Shown: positions 35,951 to 45,384 of the stretch, piece after piece
Layout of the letters: each line of letters opens with the position of its first letter
Position numbering within the stretch: position 1 is the stretch's first letter
Assembly (NCBI RefSeq): GCF_025060755.1
Contig: NZ_JANYUY010000002.1
Coordinates: 124,001 to 188,000 of the forward strand
Source of the DNA: Paenibacillus doosanensis
GTDB taxonomy: Bacteria; Bacillota; Bacilli; Paenibacillales; NBRC-103111
Direction: 5' to 3'
DNA length: 64,000 nt
Made by a program: the position numbers and the translations under genes
The notes under the pieces: generated by a model
The model's database searches: none
What the model was told of the DNA's origin: nothing
The model's input: only the letters and a program-made list of their open reading frames with translations

Positions 35951-35990
35951 TAAGCGGAGCATCTGTATATGGTTTGCCGTTCGATTCAGC

Positions 35991-36641
35991 CTAAGAAGGG
36001 GATTGTCCCGTACGAAGCCGGGCAAGCTGCTCTTGAATCAGCGCCTCGCGGGATGCCGCCGCCGCGGCCTGCATGGAGCTGGCCAGCTCCGCCTGAGCTT
36101 CCTTCTGCAAAATCGTCTCTTCAATGCGCTGGAAGCCTCGGGACGCCGCCCCTCCCTCCAGACCGTATCCGAAGCCGGGCGCCGCAATGCGCGCTTGGCT
36201 CTCCACCTTACGGGCGCGCGCAGCCAGCTCATCCCGCTTCGCCTGCATGCCGGCATACTCGGCCTTCGCTTGATTTAACCGGTATTCAAGCTCCGCGGAG
36301 AGCCGCTTGGATTCCTCGTACGCCTCCGAATATTGCGCCGCCTTCTCCAAATAATTGAGCTTCGCCTCTACCGCTTGGCGCGCTTCGGCGTCGCAGTGAG
36401 CCGCAACCGCCTCTGCCGCCTTCTTCTCGAAGCTTTCGGCGAGCCGCCCGCTTTCGGCGATTTGCTGCTCCAGTCGCCTCTCCGACGCCGCTTGTCTGAC
36501 AAGAGCCTGCCGGATCGAATGAATTTCTTCCTCCATGTCGCGCAAATACTGGTTAAGCATCATTACCGGCTTCTCTACTTTATTCAGCGCTTCGTGAGCC
36601 GTCGCCTTCGATAAATCGACCAATCTTTTAAGTACTCCCAT
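35991..36641 (-). CDS. pspA: PspA/IM30 membrane stress protein
   Basis: A 216-residue, almost fully helical protein of the PspA/IM30/Vipp1 family. The amphipathic N-terminal helix is MGVLKRLVDLSKATAHEALN, followed by VEKPVMMLNQYLRDMEEEIH and long coiled coils rich in Ala, Glu and Arg (about 25-185). It oligomerises on the cytoplasmic membrane and preserves it under stress. AAGGAGG precedes the ATG. It follows a PspC-domain gene by 86 bp, forming a pspC-pspA pair, which is a common envelope-stress arrangement in Firmicutes. I looked for a SigW promoter (TGAAAC-N16-CGTA) and did not see one. Confidence 0.93.
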   Translation of the reverse strand: MGVLKRLVDLSKATAHEALNKVEKPVMMLNQYLRDMEEEIHSIRQALVRQAASERRLEQQIAESGRLAESFEKKAAEAVAAHCDAEARQAVEAKLNYLEKAAQYSEAYEESKRLSAELEYRLNQAKAEYAGMQAKRDELAARARKVESQARIAAPGFGYGLEGGAASRGFQRIEETILQKEAQAELASSMQAAAAASREALIQEQLARLRTGQSPS

Positions 36642-36727
36642 TTGTCATTTCCTCCTTATTAATATATAACCGTGTATAAGCCTTCGTAAAATCCAGCGAA
36701 TAACCCGTTCTTATTGGCGATATTTAC

Positions 36728-36934
36728 CTAAACATAATGCATATAAGACTGCTTAGGAATAAACAAGCTGGCGATGAAGTAGATCAGCACCGTAGTTCCA
36801 AAGCTGCAAAAGGCGGCAATAACCGTTATCAGACGAAGCAGCGTCGGGCTGATGCCCAAATATTCGCCCAAGCCTCCGCATAAACCGGTTAAACGTCTGT
36901 TCGATGTGGATCTGTACAATTTGTTCATCATCAT
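36728..36934 (-). CDS. PspC-domain membrane protein
   Basis: A 66- to 68-residue PspC-domain protein. It starts KLYRSTSNRRLTGLCGGLGE, followed by YLGISPTLLRLITVI and a hydrophobic segment LLRLITVIAAFCSFGTTVLIYFIASLF, which gives one or two short membrane spans. Three consecutive ATG codons occur; the second or third is best spaced from AAAGGAAG, so the true start may be 36931 or 36928. PspC proteins cooperate with PspA in membrane stress signalling, and the pspA gene follows directly. The high-coordinate side of the gene is a 250-bp region before repeat copy C. Confidence 0.9.
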   Translation of the reverse strand: MMMNKLYRSTSNRRLTGLCGGLGEYLGISPTLLRLITVIAAFCSFGTTVLIYFIASLFIPKQSYMHYV

Positions 36935-37185
36935 TTCTTCCTTTCGTTCTATGCGTATTCGAGTATGCTCTCGTCGTTCATTGCATCTGTTCTTGATGTC
37001 TTAATTGTAGTACGGACGCAGCGGCCGCGAAATGGACCCGCGGCGGTTTCGGTACCTGGCCTTAAGTCGGGGATACGCTCTGACTTTGGGCGGAAGCGGC
37101 ACCTGAAGAACAAATCCCCGGAAACGAAGGCTCTCCCTTCCCCACGATCACCCGCCGGAACCGGCCATACACGGCTGTCTAAACA

Positions 37186-37424
37186 GAACAAATCCCCCAA
37201 AAGCCATCCATGCCGCTACGCGGCACCACAGACAATGGAAATGGGGTACCAAGAGTAATTTCCAGGGTAGTGACGTGATGCTCTGAAGCTTATTCCGTCC
37301 GCATCCAGCCTAAGCTGGATCGGCGTCTAACCCTTCCTCTGGGATCGTTCTATGGGTAGACATTCCTTTCGGGGAAGACCACGGATATCCACAGGAAATT
37401 GCTGCACATCATTTCCTAAACAAC
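37186..37424. repeat. Dispersed 240-bp structured repeat, copy C
   Basis: A full-length copy, differing from copy A by about seven substitutions over 239 bp. On the minus strand it starts after the seven-T tail of the terminator at 37424-37457. The remaining part of this intergenic region (36935-37185) has no gene; it is GC-rich and would hold the pspC promoter. Confidence 0.88.
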
Positions 37425-37457
37425 AAAAAAAGAGACCCCTTCTCCGAAGGAATCTCC
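37424..37457 (-). terminator. Terminator of transporter-HEAT-cNMP fusion gene
   Basis: On the minus strand GAGATTCCTT-CGGAG-AAGGGGTCTC is followed by TTTTTTT, 73 bp after the stop of the fusion gene at 37530. Confidence 0.88.
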
Positions 37458-37529
37458 GTTAAACCATTGACAGATGAACCGGGCGAACGTCAGGCGAGCC
37501 GCAGGACAGCTCCGCCTATGGCTGCGACG

Positions 37530-40500
37530 TTAGTGAATGTTCCGGCTCCTGCCGGCCAGCGCCCGCAGCATACTCCGCAGTGCATCGCCGTTCTCGAAGC
37601 AAAAAGACAAGAGGCGGTCTCTGCGCAGCTCCAGCAGCACGGTGCGGCTGCCGGCAATGCAGTCGGCGGGGCAGCGGCCGCCTGCGATCAGCGCCGTCTC
37701 GCCGAACCAGTCGCCGGCTTCGAGCGTGGCGATGTTATCTGCGCCCCGATGCACCCGGACGCTCCCCTCCATGATGCCGAACATGGAGCAGCCGTAATCG
37801 CCCGCCCGGCAAATGACTTGACCGGGCTCGAACGTCGCCGCATCGGCCTCCCGGGCCAAGCGCATGAATTCGTCCGGCGACAGGTGCGCAAGCAGCGGGG
37901 CCTGCCGCAGTACAGCAGCCCGCTCGCCGAGTGCGGCGCCGGTTCCGCCGTATAGCGAATCTCGGTCGGCACCCTCTGCCTCCCGAGCCGCGGCCGCCTC
38001 GGCAAATCCGACGCTTACCGCCGGACCCTCCCAGGCAGCGGGGCAGCGGCGGGAGAGGAAGCTCATCATCTCCGCCGCAATCGCCGGCCGCTCCAGCATC
38101 AAGTCATAGAGGGAGTCCGCGTCCAGCTCCCACATGGCCGTTAACTCGTCGGCGCGAACCGTAGCCGTCTGTACTTCCCCGGTCAGTACGGCCATCTCGC
38201 CGAACCATTGCCCCTGTCTTAATTCTCCGGCCTTCTGGCCGTCCTTATAGACGCCCAAACGGCCGATGCGGACCATATAGAGGGAAGCGCCTCTCTCCCC
38301 TTCCCGAATGACGGTGTTGCCGCCGAGGCGGTCGAACTTTTGCAGCCGCATCGCGATCATGGCCAATTCCCGGCTCGGCAGACGCTCGAATAGAACGGCC
38401 CGGCGAAGCGATTCGACGCGTTCGGCCTTCTCGCGCAGCGTGCGGCGAATTCGCCGCTCTTCCTCATCCATCCCCGCTGTAACCGCAGCGGCTGAAGCGG
38501 CGGCCAATCGATCCAGCATAAACAGCCGAATCCGCTCGCTCAGCCACGGGTCCCCTTGATCGGAAAGCCATCTCAAATGCTCCTCCATGCCTTCCTCTGC
38601 GCCGCGCAAGCCGACAATATTGCGGGAAGACGTCATTAGACGGACCAGCTCCGTCCGCAACGAGCCTTGTACCGTCATCTCCAGCGTTTCCGCAGCGCTT
38701 GCCTGCTGCCGCGAATCGCCGGCCGTCCAGTTGGCATAGACCGTTTCCATCGTTCCGGCGTCGTACAACAAGCCCAGCAGCACGAATATACGGCGGCAGA
38801 CGCACTCCCGCAGCTGCCGGACGATATCTACGATGTCGGAGCCGCCCTCGGCTTTGGCCACCGCGGCGGCGTGCTTCCCGTATTGCTCATGCAGCCGCAG
38901 CTCTTCATGGATCAAAGCCTCGATTTCCGCCCGCTCGGCCAAAGGCTCATTTCGGTGCATTCGCGCAAGCGATACGACATACGCATCCCGCCTATCCGGC
39001 GAAGCCGAACGATACAACGATAGCAGCCCGTCGAACGCCTGCTGTGTCCCTATCCGCTCGCATACTTTAGGCCAATGCAGCGAGAACTCGCCTTCCGCCA
39101 AATAAAATTCCAAAGAAGACAAGCGATCGTCTCCGTAAGCCGCCAGCGCGTCGACGGCATGGCATCGCGTCGCAGCGCCCCGCAATAAAGGCGCGATGAC
39201 AGGAATCAGCGCGGGCACGCGGAGAACAGCCGCCGATTCGAGCGCTCGTATTCTTACCCGGACGCTGCTGTCTTCCAGCAGAGCAATAAGCGGCCTGTAG
39301 AAGCTGCTCGTTCCGACTTGGCCGATGAGAACCGCTGCGGCCGCTCGCCTGTCTTCATCGCCGCTGTCGATCCATTGCTGCAGCTTACCTACAGCCCGGA
39401 ACATGCCTTCAACGCCGTAATGCTTCACCAGACCTGCCGCAGCGGCAGTCTGTACGTAGGCGTTGCGATCCTCAAGACATAACGTAATGTCCTCCAGGCA
39501 AGACTCTTTCGCATAAGCGGATAGCGCCAGCACAGCCTTTCCTTTCAGCTCTCCGTCCAGCGAATCGAGCATTTCCTTCAAAAACGAATCCGCCCCTTCC
39601 GGAACAACCGCCTCTACATACACAAGCGCTTCCTTCGCTACCTCCGGGGAAGAATGCATAAGCAGCCCGGGCATTAGACGGGACAGATCGAGCCCCTCTA
39701 AGCCCCGCGCAATGCGGAGCGCATGGACAAGCTGCCGTTCATCCGAACCGCCCAAAGCGTCCTCCACCACGCTGCGGCTATCCGGGTCCTCCCAGCCGCC
39801 CCCGGCTTTCTGCAGCTCTCCTTCTCCGTCTCGCAGCGCAGTCCTCAGCGCCTGCCGGTAAGACTGCCTTATCGGAAATACTGCCGCAATAGCGATGCCT
39901 AGCAGCAAAATAACGACGTAGCCGAGCTGCGCAGGAGAGAGAACGCTCGCTAACGCAAGCAATAGCACGGCGGCAATCGCCTTGATGCCGTTGCCGGCGG
40001 CTCCTTCCAGCAGCCTCCGCGCCTGACCGCGCCACTGCGGCGGCACAGGCAGAAGAAGCCGGCTTGCCGCGGAATGGGCCGTATCCTCCAGCGCATGGCC
40101 GCCGGCTTTCACCACGACCACCATGGCGATGCCGGGGAAGATCAGCAAACCCGCGCTTCCTGCGAGCAGCACGACAGGGACGGCCAGAAGCGCCGCCGTG
40201 GCTCCGAAGCGGGATAAGACGCGATCGTCTATGAACATCCGGGCTAGCAAAGCGAGCAAGCCCGCCCAGCCGTAGAAGCCTCCGATAAATCCCGCCAAAT
40301 CGTCGTTTTGCAAGCTCCCGCTCACAATCGTCTTAAATTGAAAATCGATGAATGGAAGAGAGAGCGCCAACGCTGCCGATGCGACCGCCGCATATTTCAC
40401 ATACGGGACGCTTCTGCAGAGCCGAACCCCCGCCAGGATCGCCTGCAGCGGTCCCGAACCCGGGGCCTCCTCGCCCGGATCGGCCGCAGCCATAATCCGC

Positions 40501-41144
40501 CGGCTTGGCCCCGCGTCTTCGGCGAACGCGGACCCGCGCGGCAGCAGCAAGCCTGCCGCCAGCCCCAGAAGAGGCAATCCCGCATAGATCCAGATCAGAT
40601 CGGCCGTTCCCGTCCAAGCGACGAGCGCCTCCGCTCCGAACCCGCCCGCTATGCCGCCTGCTAGCCCCCCGATTGCTACGATCCCAAGCATCCGCCGTGC
40701 TTTCCTTGACTCCATCACGGATGCGGCGAACCGCCAAAAGCAGACGATCATCAAAAGGCCGGCAACCTCATACTCGACGTAGATGACCGGAAATATCCAG
40801 CGCAGCTCCGCGCCCGCAGCAAGCCGCGAAAGGACGGCGAGCAGCGACAGCAGCGGGATAAGCCTTCCCGCCAGCCGGTCGATGCGAATCCGGCTCCCGT
40901 ACTTTTGGAATAGCAACCCAGCCGCTATGATGGCGACCGCCTGCGGCGCGTACATCCAGGAAAGGGATGCCGCGTCGAATCGGCTTAGAAACAGCGCGTC
41001 CGCCGCAGTCCGCCCCACCGTCAGAGCGGCAGCGACGCAAAATAACATGATCGAAAGCAGCAGCGTCTTCCGCCGTTCGCCCTGTTCTTCGTTCCATAAC
41101 AATAAGGCGTTCCGTATGGACTCGCCCGTTACAAAGCCTTTCAT
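37530..41144 (-). CDS. Transporter (NTT/MFS-like) fused to HEAT repeats and two cNMP-binding-like domains
   Basis: A 1204-residue fusion. Residues 1-430 form a 10-12-segment membrane domain resembling the ATP/ADP translocase-like branch of the MFS (RRKTLLLSIMLFCVAAALTV, ARRMLGIVAIGGLAGGIAGG). Residues about 455-740 are HEAT-type helical repeats (SSPEVAKEALVYVEAVVPEG, RAAAAVLIGQVGTSSFYRPL, SSVRVRIRALESAAVL). Residues about 920-1035 and 1085-1200 are cyclic-nucleotide-binding-like folds: GERGASLYMVRIGRLGVYKD with FGEMAVLTGEVQTATV, and AGDYGCSMFGIMEGSVRVHR with FGETALIAGGRCPADC. The phosphate-binding Arg typical of cAMP sites is replaced (VQTATV), so ligand binding is doubtful. The substrate is unknown. 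The gene lies 32 bp downstream of a truncated ThuA-like gene. Similar fusions exist in Bacteria but I know of no characterised one. Confidence 0.85.
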   Translation of the reverse strand: MKGFVTGESIRNALLLWNEEQGERRKTLLLSIMLFCVAAALTVGRTAADALFLSRFDAASLSWMYAPQAVAIIAAGLLFQKYGSRIRIDRLAGRLIPLLSLLAVLSRLAAGAELRWIFPVIYVEYEVAGLLMIVCFWRFAASVMESRKARRMLGIVAIGGLAGGIAGGFGAEALVAWTGTADLIWIYAGLPLLGLAAGLLLPRGSAFAEDAGPSRRIMAAADPGEEAPGSGPLQAILAGVRLCRSVPYVKYAAVASAALALSLPFIDFQFKTIVSGSLQNDDLAGFIGGFYGWAGLLALLARMFIDDRVLSRFGATAALLAVPVVLLAGSAGLLIFPGIAMVVVVKAGGHALEDTAHSAASRLLLPVPPQWRGQARRLLEGAAGNGIKAIAAVLLLALASVLSPAQLGYVVILLLGIAIAAVFPIRQSYRQALRTALRDGEGELQKAGGGWEDPDSRSVVEDALGGSDERQLVHALRIARGLEGLDLSRLMPGLLMHSSPEVAKEALVYVEAVVPEGADSFLKEMLDSLDGELKGKAVLALSAYAKESCLEDITLCLEDRNAYVQTAAAAGLVKHYGVEGMFRAVGKLQQWIDSGDEDRRAAAAVLIGQVGTSSFYRPLIALLEDSSVRVRIRALESAAVLRVPALIPVIAPLLRGAATRCHAVDALAAYGDDRLSSLEFYLAEGEFSLHWPKVCERIGTQQAFDGLLSLYRSASPDRRDAYVVSLARMHRNEPLAERAEIEALIHEELRLHEQYGKHAAAVAKAEGGSDIVDIVRQLRECVCRRIFVLLGLLYDAGTMETVYANWTAGDSRQQASAAETLEMTVQGSLRTELVRLMTSSRNIVGLRGAEEGMEEHLRWLSDQGDPWLSERIRLFMLDRLAAASAAAVTAGMDEEERRIRRTLREKAERVESLRRAVLFERLPSRELAMIAMRLQKFDRLGGNTVIREGERGASLYMVRIGRLGVYKDGQKAGELRQGQWFGEMAVLTGEVQTATVRADELTAMWELDADSLYDLMLERPAIAAEMMSFLSRRCPAAWEGPAVSVGFAEAAAAREAEGADRDSLYGGTGAALGERAAVLRQAPLLAHLSPDEFMRLAREADAATFEPGQVICRAGDYGCSMFGIMEGSVRVHRGADNIATLEAGDWFGETALIAGGRCPADCIAGSRTVLLELRRDRLLSFCFENGDALRSMLRALAGRSRNIH

Positions 41145-41176
41145 CCTTCAATACCCCATTCGTCAACTATAGTTTC

Positions 41177-41719
41177 TTATTCCGGCAATGCGGCTTCTCC
41201 GCGCCCTGCCGCCCAAAGGCAGCTAGCCCTTATCAGTCTCCTGACTTGCGGATGCGCCAAAGAATTCGCGTTATGTCCCGGCATCAGGCACACCACGCGC
41301 CCAGCTTCCACCCGCCTCACCCATGCGGCGGGATAACTTGCGCCTTCCAATCTGTACTCAAGTATCGCGGCAAGCTCCGCTCCCTCCGCAAAAGCATACC
41401 GGTACGGCTCATCCTCCGATTCGAACGGCGCTATATCCTGCACGATCGGATGCCTCTCTCCCGCCTCCCCGCTTACCGGCTCGAAAGCCGGCGGTTGATA
41501 AGGAGGATGTCCCGTGAAGCGGGCGCCGATCATCTCGAACAACCGGTCGTGAGCGCTTAATGAAACGCCCGCATGCAAGACGACCAAGCCTCCTCCCTCT
41601 CTCACAATAGCGGATAAGGCCTTCCGCTTGTTCGTCCGTAACCGGGATGCAGTGCCAGCAGTAAATAAACTCTCTATATTGTATTCCTCATCCGCGCGGC
41701 GAAACCCTTTTAATACCAA
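41177..41719 (-). CDS. ThuA-like protein, N-terminally truncated (possible pseudogene)
   Basis: A reading frame of 180 codons from a TTG at 41719. Most of it matches the class I glutamine-amidotransferase-like ThuA domain: AIVREGGGLVVLHAGVSLSA, EMIGARFTGHPPYQPPAFEP, ERHPIVQDIAPFESEDEPYR and GRVVCLMPGHNANSLAHPQV. The family normally has 40-50 further residues with a first beta strand and helix, which are absent; the frame upstream is open but unlike ThuA, and no ribosome binding site precedes the TTG. The first 35 codons are poorly conserved. I take it as a 5'-truncated remnant, with the divergent oxalate decarboxylase gene starting 110 bp away. Full-length family members act in sugar metabolism, with activity unclear. 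Confidence 0.65.
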   Translation of the reverse strand: MVLKGFRRADEEYNIESLFTAGTASRLRTNKRKALSAIVREGGGLVVLHAGVSLSAHDRLFEMIGARFTGHPPYQPPAFEPVSGEAGERHPIVQDIAPFESEDEPYRYAFAEGAELAAILEYRLEGASYPAAWVRRVEAGRVVCLMPGHNANSLAHPQVRRLIRASCLWAAGRGEAALPE

Positions 41720-41828
41720 TCGAAAATCGTATCGAGGGAAGACGCGCGACCCCGGACATATACGGAAAACGACGGCATATGTTAAGAAAATGAGCTTAAC
41801 GATATAGGAGATACGAGGAGTGAATGCG

Positions 41829-43004
41829 ATGAAAAGAGTGCATCCGCATCGTACGGAAAACGTTCAGATGCCTCAGCCCATACGGGATGACGGCACAGGA
41901 GCGGTCGATCTGGGGCCAAGGGACATTATGCGCGATCTTGAAAACCCCGATATGCTCGTCCCGCCGCCCACGGACTCCGGCACGGTCCCCAATATGAGAT
42001 TTTCATTCTCCGATACGCACATGCGGCTGGAACACGGCGGCTGGGCGAGAGAGGTAACGGTACGGGAGCTTCCGATAGCCACTACCCTGGCGGGGGTCAA
42101 TATGAGTCTGACGCCGGGCGGCGTAAGAGAGCTGCACTGGCACCAGCAAGTGGAATGGTCGTACATGCTGCTCGGTAGAGCCCGAATTACGGCCGTCGAT
42201 CAGAACGGGCGCAACATGATTGCCGACGTAAGCGCAGGCGATTTGTGGTACTTTCCGCCGGGCATCCCCCATTCGATTCAAGGTTTGGACGAAGGCTGCG
42301 AGTTTCTGCTCGTCTTCGACGACGGCACCTTCTCCGACAATAACACCCTTAGCATTACCGACTGGTTCGCTCATACGCCGAAGGACGTATTGGCCGCCAA
42401 TTTCGGAGTCCCGCAAAGCGCGTTCGCCCATATTCCTTCCAAGCAAAGATACATATTCCAGAGCAGCGTCCCCGGCGCGCTGGCAAGCTCGGAAGTACAG
42501 GACCCGCAGGGCGCCGTTCCGCTAAGCTTCACTCACCGCTTGCTCGCGCAAGAACCGATCAGAACCCCCGGCGGCACCGTGCGCATCGTCGATTCCACCA
42601 ACTTCCCCATCTCCACCCAGATTGCCGCCGCTCTGGTAGAGATCGAACCGGGAGGCATGCGAGAGATGCATTGGCATCCGAATAACGACGAATGGCAATA
42701 TTATCTGACCGGCAAAGGGCGCATGACCGTCTTTGCGGCCAACGGCAACGCCCGCACGTTTGACGTTCGGGCCGGCGACGTCGGCTATGTGCCTTTTGCC
42801 CTCGGACACTATATCCAGAACACCGGGGATCAGAGCTTATGGTTTCTGGAAATGTTCAAGAGCAGCCGCTTCGCTGACGTTTCGTTAAACCAATGGATGG
42901 CTTTGACTCCGCATGAGCTCGTCCGCAATACGCTCCATGTCGGGCCGGAATTGATGAATGCGCTGCGCAAGGAAAAATGGCCGGTCGTCAAATATAAACG
43001 TTAA
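41829..43004 (+). CDS. oxdC: Oxalate decarboxylase (bicupin), lid variant SDNN
   Basis: A 391-residue bicupin close in length and sequence to Bacillus subtilis OxdC, which splits oxalate into formate and CO2 using Mn and O2. Site 1 has H103, H105 and E109 ([10 protein letters not shown]) with the later His in GIPHSIQ; site 2 has H281, H283 and E288 ([14 protein letters not shown]) with GHYIQN. The flexible lid, SENS in the Bacillus enzyme, reads SDNN here (169-172), so the catalytic Glu is replaced by Asp. The ATG at 41829 has GGAG eight bases upstream. No signal peptide is present, so it is cytoplasmic. A hairpin (AACGGCGGC/GCCGCTGTT at 43031-43053) follows. Confidence 0.93.
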   Translation: MKRVHPHRTENVQMPQPIRDDGTGAVDLGPRDIMRDLENPDMLVPPPTDSGTVPNMRFSFSDTHMRLEHGGWAREVTVRELPIATTLAGVNMSLTPGGVRELHWHQQVEWSYMLLGRARITAVDQNGRNMIADVSAGDLWYFPPGIPHSIQGLDEGCEFLLVFDDGTFSDNNTLSITDWFAHTPKDVLAANFGVPQSAFAHIPSKQRYIFQSSVPGALASSEVQDPQGAVPLSFTHRLLAQEPIRTPGGTVRIVDSTNFPISTQIAAALVEIEPGGMREMHWHPNNDEWQYYLTGKGRMTVFAANGNARTFDVRAGDVGYVPFALGHYIQNTGDQSLWFLEMFKSSRFADVSLNQWMALTPHELVRNTLHVGPELMNALRKEKWPVVKYKR

Positions 43005-43262
43005 CTTCTTAACGGGGGTTTCCTGTGAGGAACGGCGGCGCGAAGCCGCTGTTCCCAGTCCGGCCGGACTTGCCCCGCACAGCCGTAGACGCCGTATCGC
43101 TATGCGGATACGAAACGGCCTCTTACTTTAGGCTCTGCCGTTATTTTCCTCAGGCGAAGAATAAATGAGCACATAAGACATGAAGTTACCCTATTGAGAG
43201 ACAACCGGATACAGTGTAAGATCAACCCATGTTATGGAAACATTCTTTAATTCTGAAAGGCA
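43005..43262. other. Intergenic region with hairpin
   Basis: A hairpin AACGGCGGC-GCGAA-GCCGCTGTT (43031-43053) follows oxdC but lacks a U-tract. The rest of the 258 bp is expected to carry the promoter of the beta-helix gene; I see no clear -35/-10 pair. Confidence 0.35.
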
Positions 43263-45194
43263 GTGATTCAATTGATGAAAGATCAAGGACAAGTCGCGGA
43301 TATCGTCCTCGAGCATCCATCGCTGGTCCGGGAAATCGGCCTGCCGGCAGTGCTCCGGCCGGGGGCGGCATGGCCCGCGCTTCGCATTCATACCCCGGCC
43401 CGCGCAACAATTTCCGCCGAGTTGAGGCTTGTCTCCGGCCGCACGCCGGCAATCCGGCGCCTGGTGGTAACGATGGAGGCCGGAGAAGAGCGTAAGCTTT
43501 CGTTCGAAGGCAGCGCTTCCGGCGGCGGCGGCGTGTACGAAATCGGCGTTCAACTGAATGCGGACGGCTCCCCTGCCTGCTATGACCGGTTCGCCTTTGC
43601 CGTAGCCGACGAGGCGGGCATACCGCCGGAGCAAAGCTCCATCGCTTACTTGGACCGCGACGGCTCCATGACGTATGTTCCCGATTATAAAGGGAACCGC
43701 ATTGCCGATTTCTCTCATTGCGGTTACCAAGGAGGCGGCGTCAGGCTGCCGGATGTGCCGGCTCGTCTGGAGCTTGAACCGGCCGAGGCGGGCAGCGAAG
43801 CAGACGATACCCGCCGCATTCAACAGGCCATCGACGAGCTGTCTCTGCTTCCGCCCGGGGAGGACGGCTTCCGCGGCGCGCTGCTGCTAAAGCGCGGCGT
43901 TTACCGCATCGCCGGAACGCTGACGATCCGCGAGAGCGGCATTGTGCTGCGGGGAGAAGGACAAGGAGAGGACGGTACGATCCTCCATGGGACCGGCGCC
44001 GTAAGAAGAGATTTGCTGCAAGTACGGGGACGCGCGGCCCCTGTCCTGCTGGAAAATACCGCGACGGAAATTACGGATCTGTACGTGCCTTCCGGCGCCC
44101 GCTCCTTCCATGTGGCGGACGCTTCCCGCTATACGGTCGGCGATGCCGTCGCCGTCATCCGGCATGGGAACGCCGAATGGATCGGCGCCATCGGTATGGA
44201 TACGATCGTGCCTAGGCCGAGGGTCGGCGGCACCAAGCAATGGGAGGCGTTCGATCTGGCGTTCGAACGCATCGTTACCGCCGTCGAGGGCGATCTGATC
44301 ACCGTAGACGCCCCGGTGGCGAACGCGATCGAGCGGCGCTGGGGCGGCGGCAGGCTTGTTCGCTGCGACGACGCCGGACGGATCGAACAAGTCGGTATCG
44401 AGAACTTGCGGATCGATTCCGACTTCAATCCGGACATTACCGATTGTCAGGTCGACGGCAAACCCGGGTTAACGTCCTATTGCGCGGATGAGTCGCATGT
44501 CGCGAACTTCGTTGTGCTGGATCGGGTAAAAAACGCCTGGGTACGCGATGTTACCGGTTATCATCTGGAGCATTCGCTGGTCACCATTGACCGGCACGCC
44601 AAATGGGTTACCGTGCAGGATTGCACGGTCCGCGACATGGTCAGCATCATTACGGGAGGCCGCAGATACGCCTTTCACGTGACCGGGCAGTTGTCGCTCG
44701 TGCAGCGCTGCGATACGGAGACGGCGCGCCACGCCTTCGTCTTCGACGCCCGCGTATGCGGCCCGAACGTCTTCCTCGACTGCGAGTCCCGCATCGATTA
44801 TAACGCCAGCGAGCCGCATCACCGCTGGTCGGTGGGCGGTCTCTACGACAACGTCCGCGCACCGCTCTTCATTCGCGACCGCGGCTGGATGGGAAGCGGG
44901 CACGGCTGGTCCGGAGCCAATTACGTGACCTGGAACGCCGAGGGCCCGTTGACCTTGCAGCAGCCCCCGACGGCGCAAAACTATGCGGTCGGCCATATCG
45001 GCGAGCAGAAGCCGCCGTTCCTCCCGAACGAGCACGACCCTAGGCCCCGCCGAGACGGGTTCTGGGACCGGCACGGGCGGCATGTCGAGCCGCGCAGCCT
45101 GTATTTGCGGCAGCTTGCCGAGCGGCTCGGCGAGCAAGCGGTCCGGTCCGTCACCGCGGTTTCAAACGACTGCGGGCCGCAGCCCGGGCGTTAA
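43263..45194 (+). CDS. Parallel beta-helix protein (pectate-lyase-3-like)
   Basis: A protein of about 640 residues. Residues 1-140 form a beta-rich N-terminal domain. Then DDTRRIQQAIDELSLLPPGE and GALLLKRGVYRIAGTLTIRE mark the start of a right-handed parallel beta-helix of the Pectate_lyase_3 / GH28-like type, continuing with SGIVLRGEGQGEDGTILHGT, VGIENLRIDSDFNPDITDCQ and WVTVQDCTVRDMVSIITGGR. No signal peptide is visible, which suggests an intracellular glycan enzyme. Three starts are possible: GTG 43263, TTG 43272 and ATG 43275; AAAGG fits the TTG best but none is ideal. Its reaction cannot be told from sequence. The neighbourhood (pectinesterase, sugar importer) suggests pectin or uronate glycans. 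Confidence 0.82.
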   Translation: MIQLMKDQGQVADIVLEHPSLVREIGLPAVLRPGAAWPALRIHTPARATISAELRLVSGRTPAIRRLVVTMEAGEERKLSFEGSASGGGGVYEIGVQLNADGSPACYDRFAFAVADEAGIPPEQSSIAYLDRDGSMTYVPDYKGNRIADFSHCGYQGGGVRLPDVPARLELEPAEAGSEADDTRRIQQAIDELSLLPPGEDGFRGALLLKRGVYRIAGTLTIRESGIVLRGEGQGEDGTILHGTGAVRRDLLQVRGRAAPVLLENTATEITDLYVPSGARSFHVADASRYTVGDAVAVIRHGNAEWIGAIGMDTIVPRPRVGGTKQWEAFDLAFERIVTAVEGDLITVDAPVANAIERRWGGGRLVRCDDAGRIEQVGIENLRIDSDFNPDITDCQVDGKPGLTSYCADESHVANFVVLDRVKNAWVRDVTGYHLEHSLVTIDRHAKWVTVQDCTVRDMVSIITGGRRYAFHVTGQLSLVQRCDTETARHAFVFDARVCGPNVFLDCESRIDYNASEPHHRWSVGGLYDNVRAPLFIRDRGWMGSGHGWSGANYVTWNAEGPLTLQQPPTAQNYAVGHIGEQKPPFLPNEHDPRPRRDGFWDRHGRHVEPRSLYLRQLAERLGEQAVRSVTAVSNDCGPQPGR

Positions 45195-45255
45195 TATCCA
45201 ACGTCGCCGCCGCTAACACGGATGCGGTCCGCTCTGCCCTAACCCCGCACGTGCC

Positions 45256-45298
45256 AAAAGACGCTTCTACCCCCTACGCGGGTTAAGAAGCGTCTTTG
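45256..45298 (+). terminator. Terminator of beta-helix gene
   Basis: The stem AGACGCTTCT / AGAAGCGTCT, extended inside by ACCC/GGGT, is followed by TTGCTT. It also has an AAAA start that provides U's on the other strand. Confidence 0.82.
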
Positions 45299-45384
45299 CT
45301 TATGAACTTATGAATAGACAATCGGGCGTTGCTCCTGGAGAGTGAGTTTATTTGGCCCTCAGCGGCCGCTGCAAAGCGGCGGTT

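Larger units (their letters stand above)
35366..35990. other. Long intergenic region with DnaA-box-like cluster
   Basis: This 625-bp non-coding stretch holds a cluster of DnaA-box-like 9-mers (35689-35788) and the terminator of pspA (35917-35950). A possible 75-codon frame at 35767-35994 lacks a ribosome binding site and any recognisable similarity, so I do not call it a gene. Confidence 0.6.

Noticed and set aside
35767-35994. A 75-codon plus-strand ORF in the DnaA-box region
   Set aside because: It has no ribosome binding site, overlaps the pspA terminator and has no recognisable family.
36642-36727. SigW-type promoter before pspA
   Set aside because: No TGAAAC-N16-CGTA pair is present; the gene may be transcribed from the pspC promoter.
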